From the NCBI RefSeq assembly GCF_000785535.1, contig NZ_CP007595.1, positions 2,254,439 through 2,318,438 of the forward strand: a DNA stretch of 64,000 bases. The letters are read 5' to 3'. The notes beneath the pieces were generated by a model. It made no database searches. It was given only the letters and a program-made list of their open reading frames with translations, and was not told where the DNA came from. Source of the stretch: Arthrobacter sp. PAMC 25486 (GTDB taxonomy: Bacteria > Actinomycetota > Actinomycetes > Actinomycetales > Micrococcaceae). The position numbers and the translations under genes are program-made. Shown piece by piece: positions 44,164-52,682 of this stretch (its first letter is position 1; each line of letters begins with the position of its first letter).

Positions 44164-44544
44164 TTACTCGGCGGCGGCGTCCTCGGCCTGCTTGGTCGCC
44201 ACGGCTGCGTGGACTTCCTTCATGTCGAGAGCCTTGACGGCGTCGATGACGGAGTCCAGCTGGGTGCCGTTCAGCGCACCGGGCTGGGCGAAAACCAGCA
44301 CCTTTTCGCGGAAGGCCATCAGCGTGGGGATGGAGGTGATGTTGGCTTCGGCGGCCAGCTGCTGCTGGGCTTCGGTGTCGACCTTGCCGAACACAATGTC
44401 GTCGTGCTTTTCGGAGGCAGCCTCAAAAGTGGGCGCAAATCGCACACAGGGCTGGCACCAGGCTGCCCAAAAATCAACGATCACGATGTCGTTGCCTTCG
44501 ATGGTGGGTCCAAAAGATTCCGTGGTGATTTCAACTGTAGCCAT
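44164..44544 (-). CDS. trxA: Thioredoxin
   Basis: A 126-aa thioredoxin-fold disulfide reductase. The active site is WAAWCQPC (Cys30 and Cys33; CQPC instead of the commoner CGPC), in the standard IVIVDFWAAW strand, and SIPTLMAF holds the cis-Pro. The C-terminal extension of about 15 residues (AAVATKQAEDAAAE) is Ala/Glu-rich. ATG at 44544 starts the conserved TVEITTESF. The variant active site may shift redox potential; otherwise typical of actinobacterial thioredoxins. Confidence 0.93.
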   Translation of the reverse strand: MATVEITTESFGPTIEGNDIVIVDFWAAWCQPCVRFAPTFEAASEKHDDIVFGKVDTEAQQQLAAEANITSIPTLMAFREKVLVFAQPGALNGTQLDSVIDAVKALDMKEVHAAVATKQAEDAAAE

Positions 44545-44722
44545 GGCTCCTACGCTACTTGAGAGGCAGTGGCTTGGCGAGAAGTTTCGCTGAGCGCTTG
44601 AGCGCCGGCCCCGATCGGCGCCGGCCCACAGGCCCCGCCGCCACACCGTCCGGCACCCAACAGAAGCACGACGGCAACGCACCCAAGCCGGGCACGCCGC
44701 CGTCGTGCCTCACCCGGGAAAG

Positions 44723-45952
44723 CTACGCTGGGACAGGCTCGTGGGCCGTGAGGAACTTGCGCCCGCCAAAGATCACGGCGGCGCTGACCAGCACCATGGC
44801 TGCGGCCACAATGAAGGTCACGGATGCGGAGGAATGCTCGGCGATCTTGGCGGCCAGGAACGGCGCCAGGGCACCGCCCATCCAGCGCACAAAGTTGTAG
44901 CCGGCACTGGCCACGGGCCGGGGTGAATCGGACACCGCCATGGCCATTTCGGTGAAGAGGGTGTTGTTGATGCCCAGCAGCGCGCCGGAGACGATGGTCA
45001 GCACCACGATGGTCGTGACGGAATGCCCGGCGGCGAATGCCAAACCGGCGAGAATCACCATGAGGCCCAGCAGCGAACCCGTCAAGGCGCCGACCGCACC
45101 GAAGCGGCGCTGCACCATGGGGGCCACGAACACGGAGAAGACGGCCACAGCCACGCCCCAGCCAAAGAACACGGCGCCGATTCCGTAGGCGTCGAACCCG
45201 AGGATGAACGGCACGAATGCCAGGATGGTGAAGAAGCCGTAGTTGTAGAACAGGGCGCTGCCGGCCGTGGTCCGCAGGCCCTTGTGCCCCAAGGCGAGCA
45301 GGGGGTCTCGCAGGCGGGTCTTGACGGCGGGAACCGGGGTTTTGGGCAGCAGCACCATGACCAGGATGAACGCGATCGCCATGGCCGTTGCCGTGCCGAA
45401 GAACGGCGCACGCCACTGCCAGCCGCCCAGCAGCGCGCCCATGAGCGGGCCGAGCGAGAGGCCAAGACCCAGGGCAGCCTCGTAGAGGATGATGGCCGTG
45501 GCCGCACCGCCGGAGGCAACGCCCACCATGACGGCCAGCGACGTCGCCACGAACAGCGCGTTGCCCAGGCCCCAGCCGGCGCGGAAGCCCACCAACGCGT
45601 CCACCGTGTTCGCCATGCCCGACAGCGCGGAGAACACCACGATGATCCCCAGCCCGATCAGCAGGGTCTTCTTGCCGCCGATCCGTGAGGACACAAATCC
45701 GGTGACGAGCATTGCGATGGCTGTGACGAGGAAATAGCTGGTGAACAGCAGCGACACCTCGCTGGGCGTCGCCTCCAGATTCGCCGCAATGGCCGGCAGG
45801 ATGGGGTCCACCAGGCCGATGCCCATGAACGCGAACACGGCCGCGAACGCCACCGCCCACACCGCCTTGGGCTGCCTGAGCATGGACTGTTTTTCGGTGT
45901 GGAGCTTCCCGCCCCTTTGGTGGTGCGTGTCCGTGGCGGCATTGGCCTGCAC
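44723..45952 (-). CDS. MFS transporter (drug exporter type)
   Basis: A 409-aa 12-helix major facilitator of the DHA1 type. Visible motifs: AFMGIGLVDPILPAIAANL (near 40-58), motif A FVSSRIGGKKTLLIGLG (near 86), a motif C-like LGLGLSLGPLMGALLGG (near 160) and ASAGYNFVRWMGGALAPF near the end. The first 25 residues are hydrophilic and may be dispensable; a later ATG (MLRQPKAV, near 24) is a possible start. It follows a MarR regulator on the same strand with 78 bp between, so regulator-controlled efflux is likely. Confidence 0.88.
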   Translation of the reverse strand: MQANAATDTHHQRGGKLHTEKQSMLRQPKAVWAVAFAAVFAFMGIGLVDPILPAIAANLEATPSEVSLLFTSYFLVTAIAMLVTGFVSSRIGGKKTLLIGLGIIVVFSALSGMANTVDALVGFRAGWGLGNALFVATSLAVMVGVASGGAATAIILYEAALGLGLSLGPLMGALLGGWQWRAPFFGTATAMAIAFILVMVLLPKTPVPAVKTRLRDPLLALGHKGLRTTAGSALFYNYGFFTILAFVPFILGFDAYGIGAVFFGWGVAVAVFSVFVAPMVQRRFGAVGALTGSLLGLMVILAGLAFAAGHSVTTIVVLTIVSGALLGINNTLFTEMAMAVSDSPRPVASAGYNFVRWMGGALAPFLAAKIAEHSSASVTFIVAAAMVLVSAAVIFGGRKFLTAHEPVPA

Positions 45953-46030
45953 TGTTTCTCCTGTGATCGTTGTGTTGTTCTTCGGGGTGATGTTCGACGC
46001 CGGAGCGCACCTTTCGTCTCCGGCGCCGCC

Positions 46031-46507
46031 TTATTCTGTGGCTGGCCGGTGCGCCGATTTGTTGACCGTTGCGGGCTGGTTGGCGAGGGCGGCGTTGAGT
46101 TTGGCGATGGCGGGTATGGCCAGGTCGATGGCCTGGCGCTCTTCGCTACTGAGCGTCTCAAGGGCCTTGGCCATGGAGGCGTTGCGGCGGGTGTTGGCTT
46201 GTTGGAGTTGCACCCGGCCCTTTGCGGTCAGCCTTACCAGGACCACGCGGGCGTCCGTGGGGTCCGCAATGCGTTCCACGAGGCCTGCTGCTTCAAGCTT
46301 GATGACTTGTTCGGTGGCACTGGGAACGCGAATGCCGGCGTTGCGGGCGATGGCCCCGACACGCATGGGTTCCGCCGAGATCATGTTCAGGGTGCTCACG
46401 TGGCCGATGCTGAGCTCCCCCTCTGCATCCATGGACCGCACCAGGAACACTGCCTGGCGCAGAATGTCACGGTATCGGCCGGCAAGATTCTGAATCTTCT
46501 TCGTCAT
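46031..46507 (-). CDS. MarR family transcriptional regulator
   Basis: A 158-aa winged-helix repressor: SIGHVSTLNMISAEPMRVGAI (alpha1-2), ARNAGIRVPSATEQVIKLEA recognition region, GLVERIADPTDARVVLVRLT wing. MarR proteins release DNA on binding phenolics or on oxidation and usually control a neighbouring transporter. A perfect 13-bp-arm palindrome lies directly before its start, and an MFS gene follows, so autoregulation of a MarR-MFS operon is predicted. Confidence 0.92.
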   Translation of the reverse strand: MTKKIQNLAGRYRDILRQAVFLVRSMDAEGELSIGHVSTLNMISAEPMRVGAIARNAGIRVPSATEQVIKLEAAGLVERIADPTDARVVLVRLTAKGRVQLQQANTRRNASMAKALETLSSEERQAIDLAIPAIAKLNAALANQPATVNKSAHRPATE

Positions 46508-46509
46508 AA

Positions 46510-46538
46510 TTAGGTAGCCTAACTATTAGGCTACCTAA
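46510..46538. promoter_or_regulatory. MarR operator, perfect palindrome
   Basis: TTAGGTAGCCTAA, spacer CTA, TTAGGCTACCTAA (13-bp arms, no mismatch) starts 3 bp upstream of the marR start codon. The size and position are typical of a MarR autoregulatory site. Confidence 0.85.
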
Positions 46539-46725
46539 CAGTCAAGCTGTTGTGACGCACCAGCAGTTAACTTCATTGACACTCCGTGTTCGCCGCGAGG
46601 TGGCCTTTGGGTAACCAGGCTTCCCTACGCTCGTTGCGGCGCTTGCGCTGAATTCAATTCAGCTCGCCCCGAACACACAGCTCAGGCATTGAAGAGCTGC
46701 ACACCGAATCGTCTTGAGGAACACC

Positions 46726-49116
46726 ATGACCAGCCCCACCAAAGTTCGCGGCCTTCTTGGGCTAGCCACGGCCGCCGGTCTCGGCGCAGCACTCCTGGGT
46801 TTGTCCTTGGTGCCAGCCGCAGCCCAGGAACTGCCCGTCGATCCCAGCCATGCCAGCACGGGCCTGCGCTCCACGATCGCCATCCTGCCCGACACCCAGT
46901 TTTACTCCCGCTACGCTACGGAAGACGAGGGCCGGCAATACCAGATGCGTTTCGGCAATACACCCTTTGAATCTCAGACCAACTGGATTGTCGAGAACCA
47001 GGACAAGTACGGGATCGCCTTCACCGAGCACCTGGGCGACATCGTCGACCAGGCTGACAAGCCACAACAGTGGCAGGTGGCAAGTGACGCCATGGAGATC
47101 ATGGAGGACGGCGGCGCCAACTACCAGGTGGTGGCCGGCAACCATGACGTCCACGCCAGCAATCCCTTCCTCACCTGGTTTCCGGAGTCACGGGACGCTC
47201 AGCAGAAAAGCTTTGGCGGCCGATCGCCGTCGGGCTTTGGCAGCTTCCACCGGGTCATCATGAACGGTGAGGAATTCCTGAGCCTGGGCCTGTCCTGGGA
47301 CGCCTCGGATGCCGACATCGACTGGGCGCAGCAGGTCCTTGATGCGAACCCCGCGGTTCCCACCATTTTTACCTCGCACCAGCTCATCGACATCAACACC
47401 GACACCTCCGAGGCCGTGGAAACCGACTTCGGCACGAAGCTGTGGGACCGTCTAATCAGCACCAACCGCCAGATCTTCCTGACGTACAACGGCCACCACC
47501 ACGGGGCCACGGAGCAGGTGAAGATGAACAACTTCGGCGAGCCTGTCATCCAGCAGCTGCTCGACTACCAAATGGCCTACCAGGGCGGCAACGGGTACAT
47601 GGGGCTGGTGGAGTTCAACTTTACGAACAACGTGCTGACCCAGACGTCATTCTCCCCTTGGGTCCTGGAAAAACCCGCTGACACACTCACGGACATGGAC
47701 ACCGCGTTCCTGTACGGAGCCGGGGACAGTTACAGCATGGAGTTCGACTTCGCGAAGCGTTTTGCCTCCTTCGCACCGGACTTCGCCCCCTCAGGAACTG
47801 AGGTCCAGTCCTACAGCAGGTCCTTGCGCAACGACATCCGCGCCTTGTACACCGATCCCGTGTCGAAACCACTGGAGCTGCCTTCCGCAGCCACCGACTA
47901 CCCCGAGGTGGACGGTACCGTGGCCCACTGGCGCATGGCACAGTCCGGCACGGCTGGCACCGCAGTACCCGAAGGCGGCACCGTCAAGGACCTCACGGGA
48001 CTCAACGACTTCTCCCGCGCAGACCTCAATTCAGAGGGCCCTGTCCGTGACGCCGTTCTGGATGATGTGAAGTTCTCAGCCGACCACGCCGCTTATTCCT
48101 CTGATGCCGGCTCAGTCTGCTTTTCCAACACCAGCAAGCACACCGGCAGCGACGGCCAGCAAACCAACCGCATGAGCTACTTCCTGACTGCCGACGGCGC
48201 CCCGGTCAATGCAGAGAAGTTCAGCAACGGCTACACCATGGAAACGTTCATCAAAATCGACCCGTCCTGGACCGCCCAACAAAATGCCTGGATGACGTGG
48301 CTGGGCCGCGACGGTGTGCGCAAGGACCTGCCCGGCTATGGCGGCGGTGACGAGGAAGAGCCGCCCATGGCCGGCGCCATCTCCTCCCTCCGCGAGGTCC
48401 AGTGGGCCTTCACCGACACCTCCGATGCCCCGCGCGGCAACTCCAACTGGTCCAGCGACGTGGACGCCAACAAATGGTTGCACCTGGCCATCGTTGACGA
48501 CCCTGCTGCCGGATCCGTGACACTGTTCGTGGACGGTGCCCCCGTGCTGCGCAATGTGCTGGACAAGCACGGCATCAACGGCTTTGCCGACATGTCATGG
48601 GTGCTGGGCGGCGGCTCCTACGACGGCGTCCGCGGCTCGGGCTTCCTCGGTTGCATCGGCGAGACCCGGATCGTGGACCATGCCCTGCCTGCCAGCCAGT
48701 GGCTGACGGCGCGTGCACCGCAGGCTGAACAACCCTCCCCCACGGCGGCTCCCACAGAGACTGCCGCACCCACGGCCACGGCGACTGCCACACCGCCCTC
48801 CGAATCCACGGCGCCGGCCCCTGTCGATCCACCCTCGCCGTCCACAACGGCCCCTGCCCCCACGGACCGTCCGGCCACCCCGCCGGCTCTGGAGCCGAGA
48901 CCTACAACCGAGGCCGCGGCAGCACCACACACCGGCCCCGCCCGCACGGACAGCCCAGACGCCCCGGCCTCTCCGGACCAAACAGCCGTGGCAGCGGAAG
49001 GCAGCCTAGCCAACACCGGAGCCGGCGGTACCCCGCTGCTGTTCGGGGCGGGCACACTGCTGCTCACGGGCGCAGCCCTGCTGGCGCTGCACCGGCGCAA
49101 GGGAGCACGCGCCTAA
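46726..49116 (+). CDS. Wall-anchored metallophosphoesterase with LamG-like domain
   Basis: A 796-aa secreted protein. Signal peptide: residues 1-33 (hydrophobic LLGLATAAGLGAALLGL, then VPAAAQ). A calcineurin-type phosphoesterase domain follows (about 48-340): ILPDTQFY (Asp56), HLGDIVDQ, VVAGNHDVH, TSHQLID and NGHHHGA. A LamG/concanavalin-like domain spans about 395-665, then an about 80-residue Pro/Thr/Ala linker. The C-terminus has LANTG (from 761), a hydrophobic helix and HRRKGARA, a sorting signal of the LAXTG type used by class E sortases. ATG at 46726 has GAGGAAC upstream. Likely hydrolyses a phosphodiester or nucleotide outside the cell. Confidence 0.9.
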   Translation: MTSPTKVRGLLGLATAAGLGAALLGLSLVPAAAQELPVDPSHASTGLRSTIAILPDTQFYSRYATEDEGRQYQMRFGNTPFESQTNWIVENQDKYGIAFTEHLGDIVDQADKPQQWQVASDAMEIMEDGGANYQVVAGNHDVHASNPFLTWFPESRDAQQKSFGGRSPSGFGSFHRVIMNGEEFLSLGLSWDASDADIDWAQQVLDANPAVPTIFTSHQLIDINTDTSEAVETDFGTKLWDRLISTNRQIFLTYNGHHHGATEQVKMNNFGEPVIQQLLDYQMAYQGGNGYMGLVEFNFTNNVLTQTSFSPWVLEKPADTLTDMDTAFLYGAGDSYSMEFDFAKRFASFAPDFAPSGTEVQSYSRSLRNDIRALYTDPVSKPLELPSAATDYPEVDGTVAHWRMAQSGTAGTAVPEGGTVKDLTGLNDFSRADLNSEGPVRDAVLDDVKFSADHAAYSSDAGSVCFSNTSKHTGSDGQQTNRMSYFLTADGAPVNAEKFSNGYTMETFIKIDPSWTAQQNAWMTWLGRDGVRKDLPGYGGGDEEEPPMAGAISSLREVQWAFTDTSDAPRGNSNWSSDVDANKWLHLAIVDDPAAGSVTLFVDGAPVLRNVLDKHGINGFADMSWVLGGGSYDGVRGSGFLGCIGETRIVDHALPASQWLTARAPQAEQPSPTAAPTETAAPTATATATPPSESTAPAPVDPPSPSTTAPAPTDRPATPPALEPRPTTEAAAAPHTGPARTDSPDAPASPDQTAVAAEGSLANTGAGGTPLLFGAGTLLLTGAALLALHRRKGARA

Positions 49117-49132
49117 CAGCTCACCAGCCCCA

Positions 49133-49175
49133 GACGGCGGTACCCGCGGGGGATTCCCACCCGGGTACCGCCGTC
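49133..49175 (+). terminator. Terminator of the phosphoesterase gene
   Basis: GACGGCGGTACCCG (49133-49146) pairs with CGGGTACCGCCGTC (49162-49175), 15-nt loop, with weak T content after it (GTTCGTT). Confidence 0.75.
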
Positions 49176-49333
49176 GTTCGTTGCGAGAAACGGCCGCGAC
49201 ACCGCCTTGCCTTCATGGACTCTTCGGCGGCTGGACACATGCAGTTCACAGGCGATTCACCTCTTGCGTGCATGCTGGCGGTGTTGACTAACGAATCAAG
49301 GAAGCAGCGATGACTTTCACACAAGGAGATCCC

Positions 49334-49570
49334 ATGGCACGTCCCATTCACCACCGAGCCTTCATTGACCCCGAGAACCACCAGGTGTGGCCGGTTCTGG
49401 CAAAGAACGATCCGGTGGCCCTGATCAACGACCGCGGCTGGCGACTGTCGGGCCGGGTTGAGACACTTTCCCACGACCGTCAATGTTTATGGATCCAACT
49501 TGACTCCGGCATGGGCCGCCAGCTGATCCACCATCAAGACGGTTTTGTGCTGGAGCATACTGCCCATTAG
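49334..49570 (+). CDS. Hypothetical small protein, 78 aa
   Basis: No family recognised. ATG at 49334 has a strong AAGGAG 6 bp upstream, better than an in-frame ATG at 49310. The sequence is soluble: ARPIHHRAFIDPENHQVWPV, then LAKNDPVALINDRGWRLSGR and LWIQLDSGMGRQLIHHQDG, rich in His, Asp and Trp and lacking Cys. The pattern looks like a small beta-barrel (SH3-like) fold, an impression only. It is followed by a terminator and is a single-gene unit. Confidence 0.7.
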   Translation: MARPIHHRAFIDPENHQVWPVLAKNDPVALINDRGWRLSGRVETLSHDRQCLWIQLDSGMGRQLIHHQDGFVLEHTAH

Positions 49571-49610
49571 CTCGCCGGCTGCACACTGGGCCCGGAATTA
49601 ACCCGGAACC

Positions 49611-49650
49611 GAGAATGCCCGAACCCGTGACGGGTTCGGGCATTCTCGTT
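49611..49650. terminator. Bidirectional terminator, perfect 17-bp arms
   Basis: GAGAATGCCCGAACCCG (49611-49627) and its exact complement (49631-49647) with a TGA loop, followed by GTTT. Lies between the 78-aa gene and the converging secreted-protein gene. Confidence 0.85.
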
Positions 49651-49680
49651 TGGCTGCTTGGGGCGCGCAGGCCAGGCCCG

Positions 49681-50307
49681 TCAGCGCTTGGACTTGCGGT
49701 ATCCGGCCTTCACAGCTGCAGTCTCGGTGGCGAAGCACTGCTCCGGGGTTGTCTTGTCGTAGAAGGCCTGCCCCCGCAGGTGGTAGATCTTGCTGGGGGC
49801 GTTGCCCTTGATGGGAGCCCAGGAGGGGCAGTTCCACTTGCTCACAGGCTTGGTCACGGATGGCTTCGGCGTCGGTTTCGGGGCAACGACCTTTACCGCC
49901 TTGGCAGTCGTGGCAGAGCCCTTATAGCCGCCCTGGGCAGCCAGCTGCACGGACCACTTTCCCGAAACAGTCGCCGCCGTGGCCGACTTGAAATAACCGG
50001 TGGAGCTGGTCTTCATGGTCTTGACCAGCTTCTTCGGCGCGGCGCCGTCCGGATCAAAATATACCTTCACCGTGAGGGCACCCGTCTTGACCCAAGACTT
50101 GCCCGACGCACGCTGCACCTGGCCCGAATACGTAACACTCTTGCCCTTGACCACACTCGCCGGAGCCACCGCGAAACTGGCAATGCGAGTCGTGGTGGTT
50201 GCTGCGGCCTGGGCAGCAACCGGAGCCACCAGCATGGGCAGCATGACGGCACAAGCTGTCAGGACAACAAGCAGGAAACGACGCAGGCTTCGCGAGCCGT
50301 GGTGCAT
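49681..50307 (-). CDS. Secreted protein with C-terminal sunset-like domain, 208 aa
   Basis: An exported protein. The signal peptide (FLLVVLTACAVMLPMLVA, cut near AAQAAA) is followed by an Ig-like, beta-rich region (about 35-130; VKGKSVTYSGQVQRASG, YGKSV-type repeats, VSGKWSVQLAAQGGYKGSAT), a Pro/Lys linker (PKPTPKPSVTKPVSK), and a 50-residue C-terminal module (NCPSWAPIKGNAPSKIYHL, PEQCFATETAAVKAGYRKS) that matches the sunset/Excalibur-like domains seen after nucleases and envelope proteins. ATG at 50307 gives a proper signal peptide. Function unknown, presumably wall- or cell-surface associated. Confidence 0.8.
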   Translation of the reverse strand: MHHGSRSLRRFLLVVLTACAVMLPMLVAPVAAQAAATTTTRIASFAVAPASVVKGKSVTYSGQVQRASGKSWVKTGALTVKVYFDPDGAAPKKLVKTMKTSSTGYFKSATAATVSGKWSVQLAAQGGYKGSATTAKAVKVVAPKPTPKPSVTKPVSKWNCPSWAPIKGNAPSKIYHLRGQAFYDKTTPEQCFATETAAVKAGYRKSKR

Positions 50308-50394
50308 GGAAACGTTCAAACTTTCCCCCACTTGGTAACGGCCGGTTGTCCCGGCGGACGAATGCTTTCCTGAAAAACTACAGCCTACCGAAGA

Positions 50395-51048
50395 TTAATC
50401 TTCGGGGCCGATCATTGACACAAACTCCTGCGCCTCAGCCACCCCAATGTCGGCGTGGTCCCGCAGAAGGCGAGCTGCGCCGTCGTAATTTCCGGCCAAG
50501 GCAAGCTGTCGGATCTGCGCATAAATCTCCGCATTCAGACGTGTGCTGGCAACCTCTCGGACCTCATCGCCCTGCGAGACGATCGCCCGGTAGCGGTAGG
50601 CGTTGGGAACGGCGGCCTTTATGGGAGGGGCGGCCTTCATGATGTCCTCGACTGTCAGCGGGGCATCGTTGGACGGAAGGACGGGCTCCGGAAGCGGCTC
50701 GGGCGTCGGCTGCGGAAACTCAGCAAGAGCAGCGACAGCCGCAGCGGAATCGCCCAGTCCCATATGGGTGGCCTTGCGATATTCCTTCACGGCGTTCAAC
50801 ACCTGGTGCTGTGCGATCAGGGCGTAGACACGCTGGTGGGTTTCAGGAGTGAGGCGTGCACTGGCTTCCTGGGCGGTTTCCCGTGTGATCTGCCGGTTGC
50901 CGCGCGGAGCCTTGACAGGCGCCCCGGCCTGGTCGATTCCCGGCTCCGTAGTTTGGGCGGCCTGATTGCGGCGCCCCAGTAGGCGGGCACCCACCACCAC
51001 GACGACGACAATAACCAGCACAATAATCAGCGGCACTACATATTCCAT
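50395..51048 (-). CDS. Membrane-anchored protein with two L7/L12-like modules, 217 aa
   Basis: An N-terminal helix (VPLIIVLVIVVVVVVGARLL, residues 5-24) anchors the protein. Residues about 70-105 (RVYALIAQHQVLNAVKEYRK, THMGLGDSAAAVA) resemble the ribosomal L7/L12 C-terminal motif (K-x2-A-IKxYRxxTGLGLxEAKxxV), and residues about 170-215 (IYAQIRQLALAGNYDGAARL, HADIGVAEAQEFVSMI) resemble it again. A Pro/Ala linker separates them. Such membrane-anchored L7/L12-like proteins occur in actinobacteria without known role. ATG at 51048 is preceded by AAGGCATGG-poor context; alternatives are absent. Confidence 0.78.
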   Translation of the reverse strand: MEYVVPLIIVLVIVVVVVVGARLLGRRNQAAQTTEPGIDQAGAPVKAPRGNRQITRETAQEASARLTPETHQRVYALIAQHQVLNAVKEYRKATHMGLGDSAAAVAALAEFPQPTPEPLPEPVLPSNDAPLTVEDIMKAAPPIKAAVPNAYRYRAIVSQGDEVREVASTRLNAEIYAQIRQLALAGNYDGAARLLRDHADIGVAEAQEFVSMIGPED

Positions 51049-51137
51049 GCCTTAACTGTAGTTCGCCTGAGCGGCCAACAGTTTGCGGGCATCCGTTGGC
51101 ACCTGAATTGCGTGGACGGGTGCGCCGAAAACCAAGA

Positions 51138-51170
51138 AAACCCGGAACCACTATGCGTGGTTCCGGGTTT
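51138..51170 (-). terminator. Terminator of the tRNA-Tyr gene
   Basis: AAACCCGGAACCAC (51138-51151) pairs exactly with GTGGTTCCGGGTTT (51157-51170); the minus strand continues with TCTTGG. It lies 5 bp past the tRNA 3-prime end. Confidence 0.88.
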
Positions 51171-51175
51171 CCCGT

Positions 51176-51260
51176 TGGTGGCAGATACTGGATTCGAACC
51201 AGTGAAGGCGTTGCCAGCTGATTTACAGTCAGCCCCCTTTGGCCACTCGGGTAATCTGCC
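51176..51260 (-). tRNA. tRNA-Tyr (GTA anticodon), CCA encoded
   Basis: Minus strand: GGCAGAT...ATCTGCC acceptor, GACTGTAAATC anticodon arm with GTA, a class II long variable arm and a T arm with normal TTCGAAT loop. CCA is encoded at 51176-51178. Length 85 nt fits tRNA-Tyr. Confidence 0.96.
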
Positions 51261-51447
51261 AAGGCCAGCGTCACCCAAACTCGGGCTTAGCTTTTCGCCT
51301 CCAACATGTGGAAGCAGTAAAACAATACTAGGAATTCGCCCAAGAATCGAATCGAGGTTTTTTGGGAGGGGCACGTTGGCCAAATTCCGGGCATTTTCTG
51401 GTTCATGGCGTACTCCCAGCAGGCTTCACTTGGCTGCCCCACCCCTG

Positions 51448-51765
51448 CTAAACCGACTCGGGGTCTCCCTGAATGTGCCGAATCAGCTGCTTCTCCAGGA
51501 AACTCGCTTGTTCGGGCGTGACTTGCGCCAACTCAACGGCCCGGGCCATGTCTTCATGGACACCGGCAATCCTAGACGATACCGAGTTTGGCGGGGATCC
51601 AATGATGCTGGCCGATTCCAGGCCGAGCGTCGATCCGCCAATCAACCCCGAACCGCTCAGGACGGTAACGGCAGCCAACGTGACGGCTGCAACGGCGGTT
51701 CCCACGGTCTTGCGTCCGTGATGCGTGCCCGGTTCGGGTGCGGGTGTGTTTTCCAAGGTGCTCAT
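51448..51765 (-). CDS. Small membrane protein, 105 aa
   Basis: Hypothetical. A very strong AGGAGG precedes the ATG at 51765, which is why the longer frame is rejected. Residues 1-18 are hydrophilic and contain HHGRK; residues 19-45 form one hydrophobic segment (TAVAAVTLAAVTVLSGSGLI), and the C-terminal half (SSRIAGVHEDMARAVELAQV, TPEQASFLEKQLIRHIQGDP) is amphipathic-helical. Short spacing to tRNA-Tyr (188 bp). The topology suggests a type II membrane protein; function not inferable. Confidence 0.72.
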   Translation of the reverse strand: MSTLENTPAPEPGTHHGRKTVGTAVAAVTLAAVTVLSGSGLIGGSTLGLESASIIGSPPNSVSSRIAGVHEDMARAVELAQVTPEQASFLEKQLIRHIQGDPESV

Positions 51766-51985
51766 GGGTCCTCCTGATGTGGCGGTCTCAACACCAACTA
51801 CAGTGCCAAACCCGCCTGTGCACCCGCCCCATGAAGCCTCAGAGGACTCTGTGAGCACCCGCTTAGATCCCTGGCGCTAGCACCTACCAGCCACCCCTAA
51901 ATCTCGCTTCGCTCGCTTTGGGGCCCCTGGCGCTACGCTTAGAGGGAGACCAATCGATCTAACTTTTTGAGTATGTGGAGGAATC

Positions 51986-52474
51986 ATGGCCAGCGAGTCA
52001 ACGTTCGACGTCGTTAGTAAAGTCGACAAGCAAGAGGTCGCCAATGCGTTGCACCAGACCCAGAAGGAAGTTGCACAGCGCTACGACTTCAAGGGAATCG
52101 GTGCCGAGATTGATTTCAGCGGCGAGAAGATCCTGCTGAAGGCCAACTCGGAAGAGCGTGTCTTGGCGGTCATGGACGTGTTCGAATCCAAGCTGATCAA
52201 GCGCGGCATCTCCCTGAAGTCCTTGGACGCTGGCGAGCCCTACGCTTCAGGCAAGGAGTACCGCCAGGAAGCTGAGATCAAGGAAGGCATCGCGCAGGAC
52301 GTCGCCAAAAAGATCAATAAGCTCATCCGCGACGAGGGCCCCAAGGGCGTGAAGTCGACCATTCAGGGCGATGAGCTGCGCGTGAGTTCCAAGAGCCGCG
52401 ATGATCTTCAGGAAGTCATGAACATGCTGCGCAAGTTTGAGGATACAGACCTGCAGTTCGTCAACCTGCGCTAA
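51986..52474 (+). CDS. yajQ: YajQ family nucleotide-binding protein
   Basis: A 162-aa DUF520/YajQ protein with two ferredoxin-like repeats. The opening SESTFDVVSKVDKQEVANAL is characteristic, with RYDFKGIGAEIDFSGEKILL and the second half KKINKLIRDEGPKGVKSTIQ and RVSSKSRDDLQEVMNML, ending LQFVNLR. Members bind nucleotides or nucleic acids, including cyclic di-GMP in some Gram-negatives. Single-gene unit with GGAGG-type site upstream and terminator downstream. Confidence 0.95.
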   Translation: MASESTFDVVSKVDKQEVANALHQTQKEVAQRYDFKGIGAEIDFSGEKILLKANSEERVLAVMDVFESKLIKRGISLKSLDAGEPYASGKEYRQEAEIKEGIAQDVAKKINKLIRDEGPKGVKSTIQGDELRVSSKSRDDLQEVMNMLRKFEDTDLQFVNLR

Positions 52475-52529
52475 TCCCCAACTCCGTGGGCCCACCCAGC
52501 GTGTAGCCCGTCCTTGGCATGGTTGCGCT

Positions 52530-52596
52530 AAAAAGCGTCTGCCGCTGGAATTCCCTGGAAACTCTGGGAAAACTTTCAGCCGGCAGGCGCTTTTTT
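52530..52596 (+). terminator. Terminator of yajQ
   Basis: AAAAGCGTCTGCCGCTG (52531-52547) pairs with CAGCCGGCAGGCGCTTTTTT (52577-52596) with small bulges, ending in a T6 run. Confidence 0.85.
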
Positions 52597-52682
52597 CTCT
52601 TGCCCGGCTGCAGCTGCGGGCATAGTCTTCCCTATATCCATCCGACGCCAGCCGTCGTCCGCGAATCACCCTTGGAGCTGCC

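Noticed and set aside
44550..46010. 486-aa minus-strand frame
   Set aside because: Out-of-frame shadow of the MFS gene on the same strand, Arg/Gly/His-rich.
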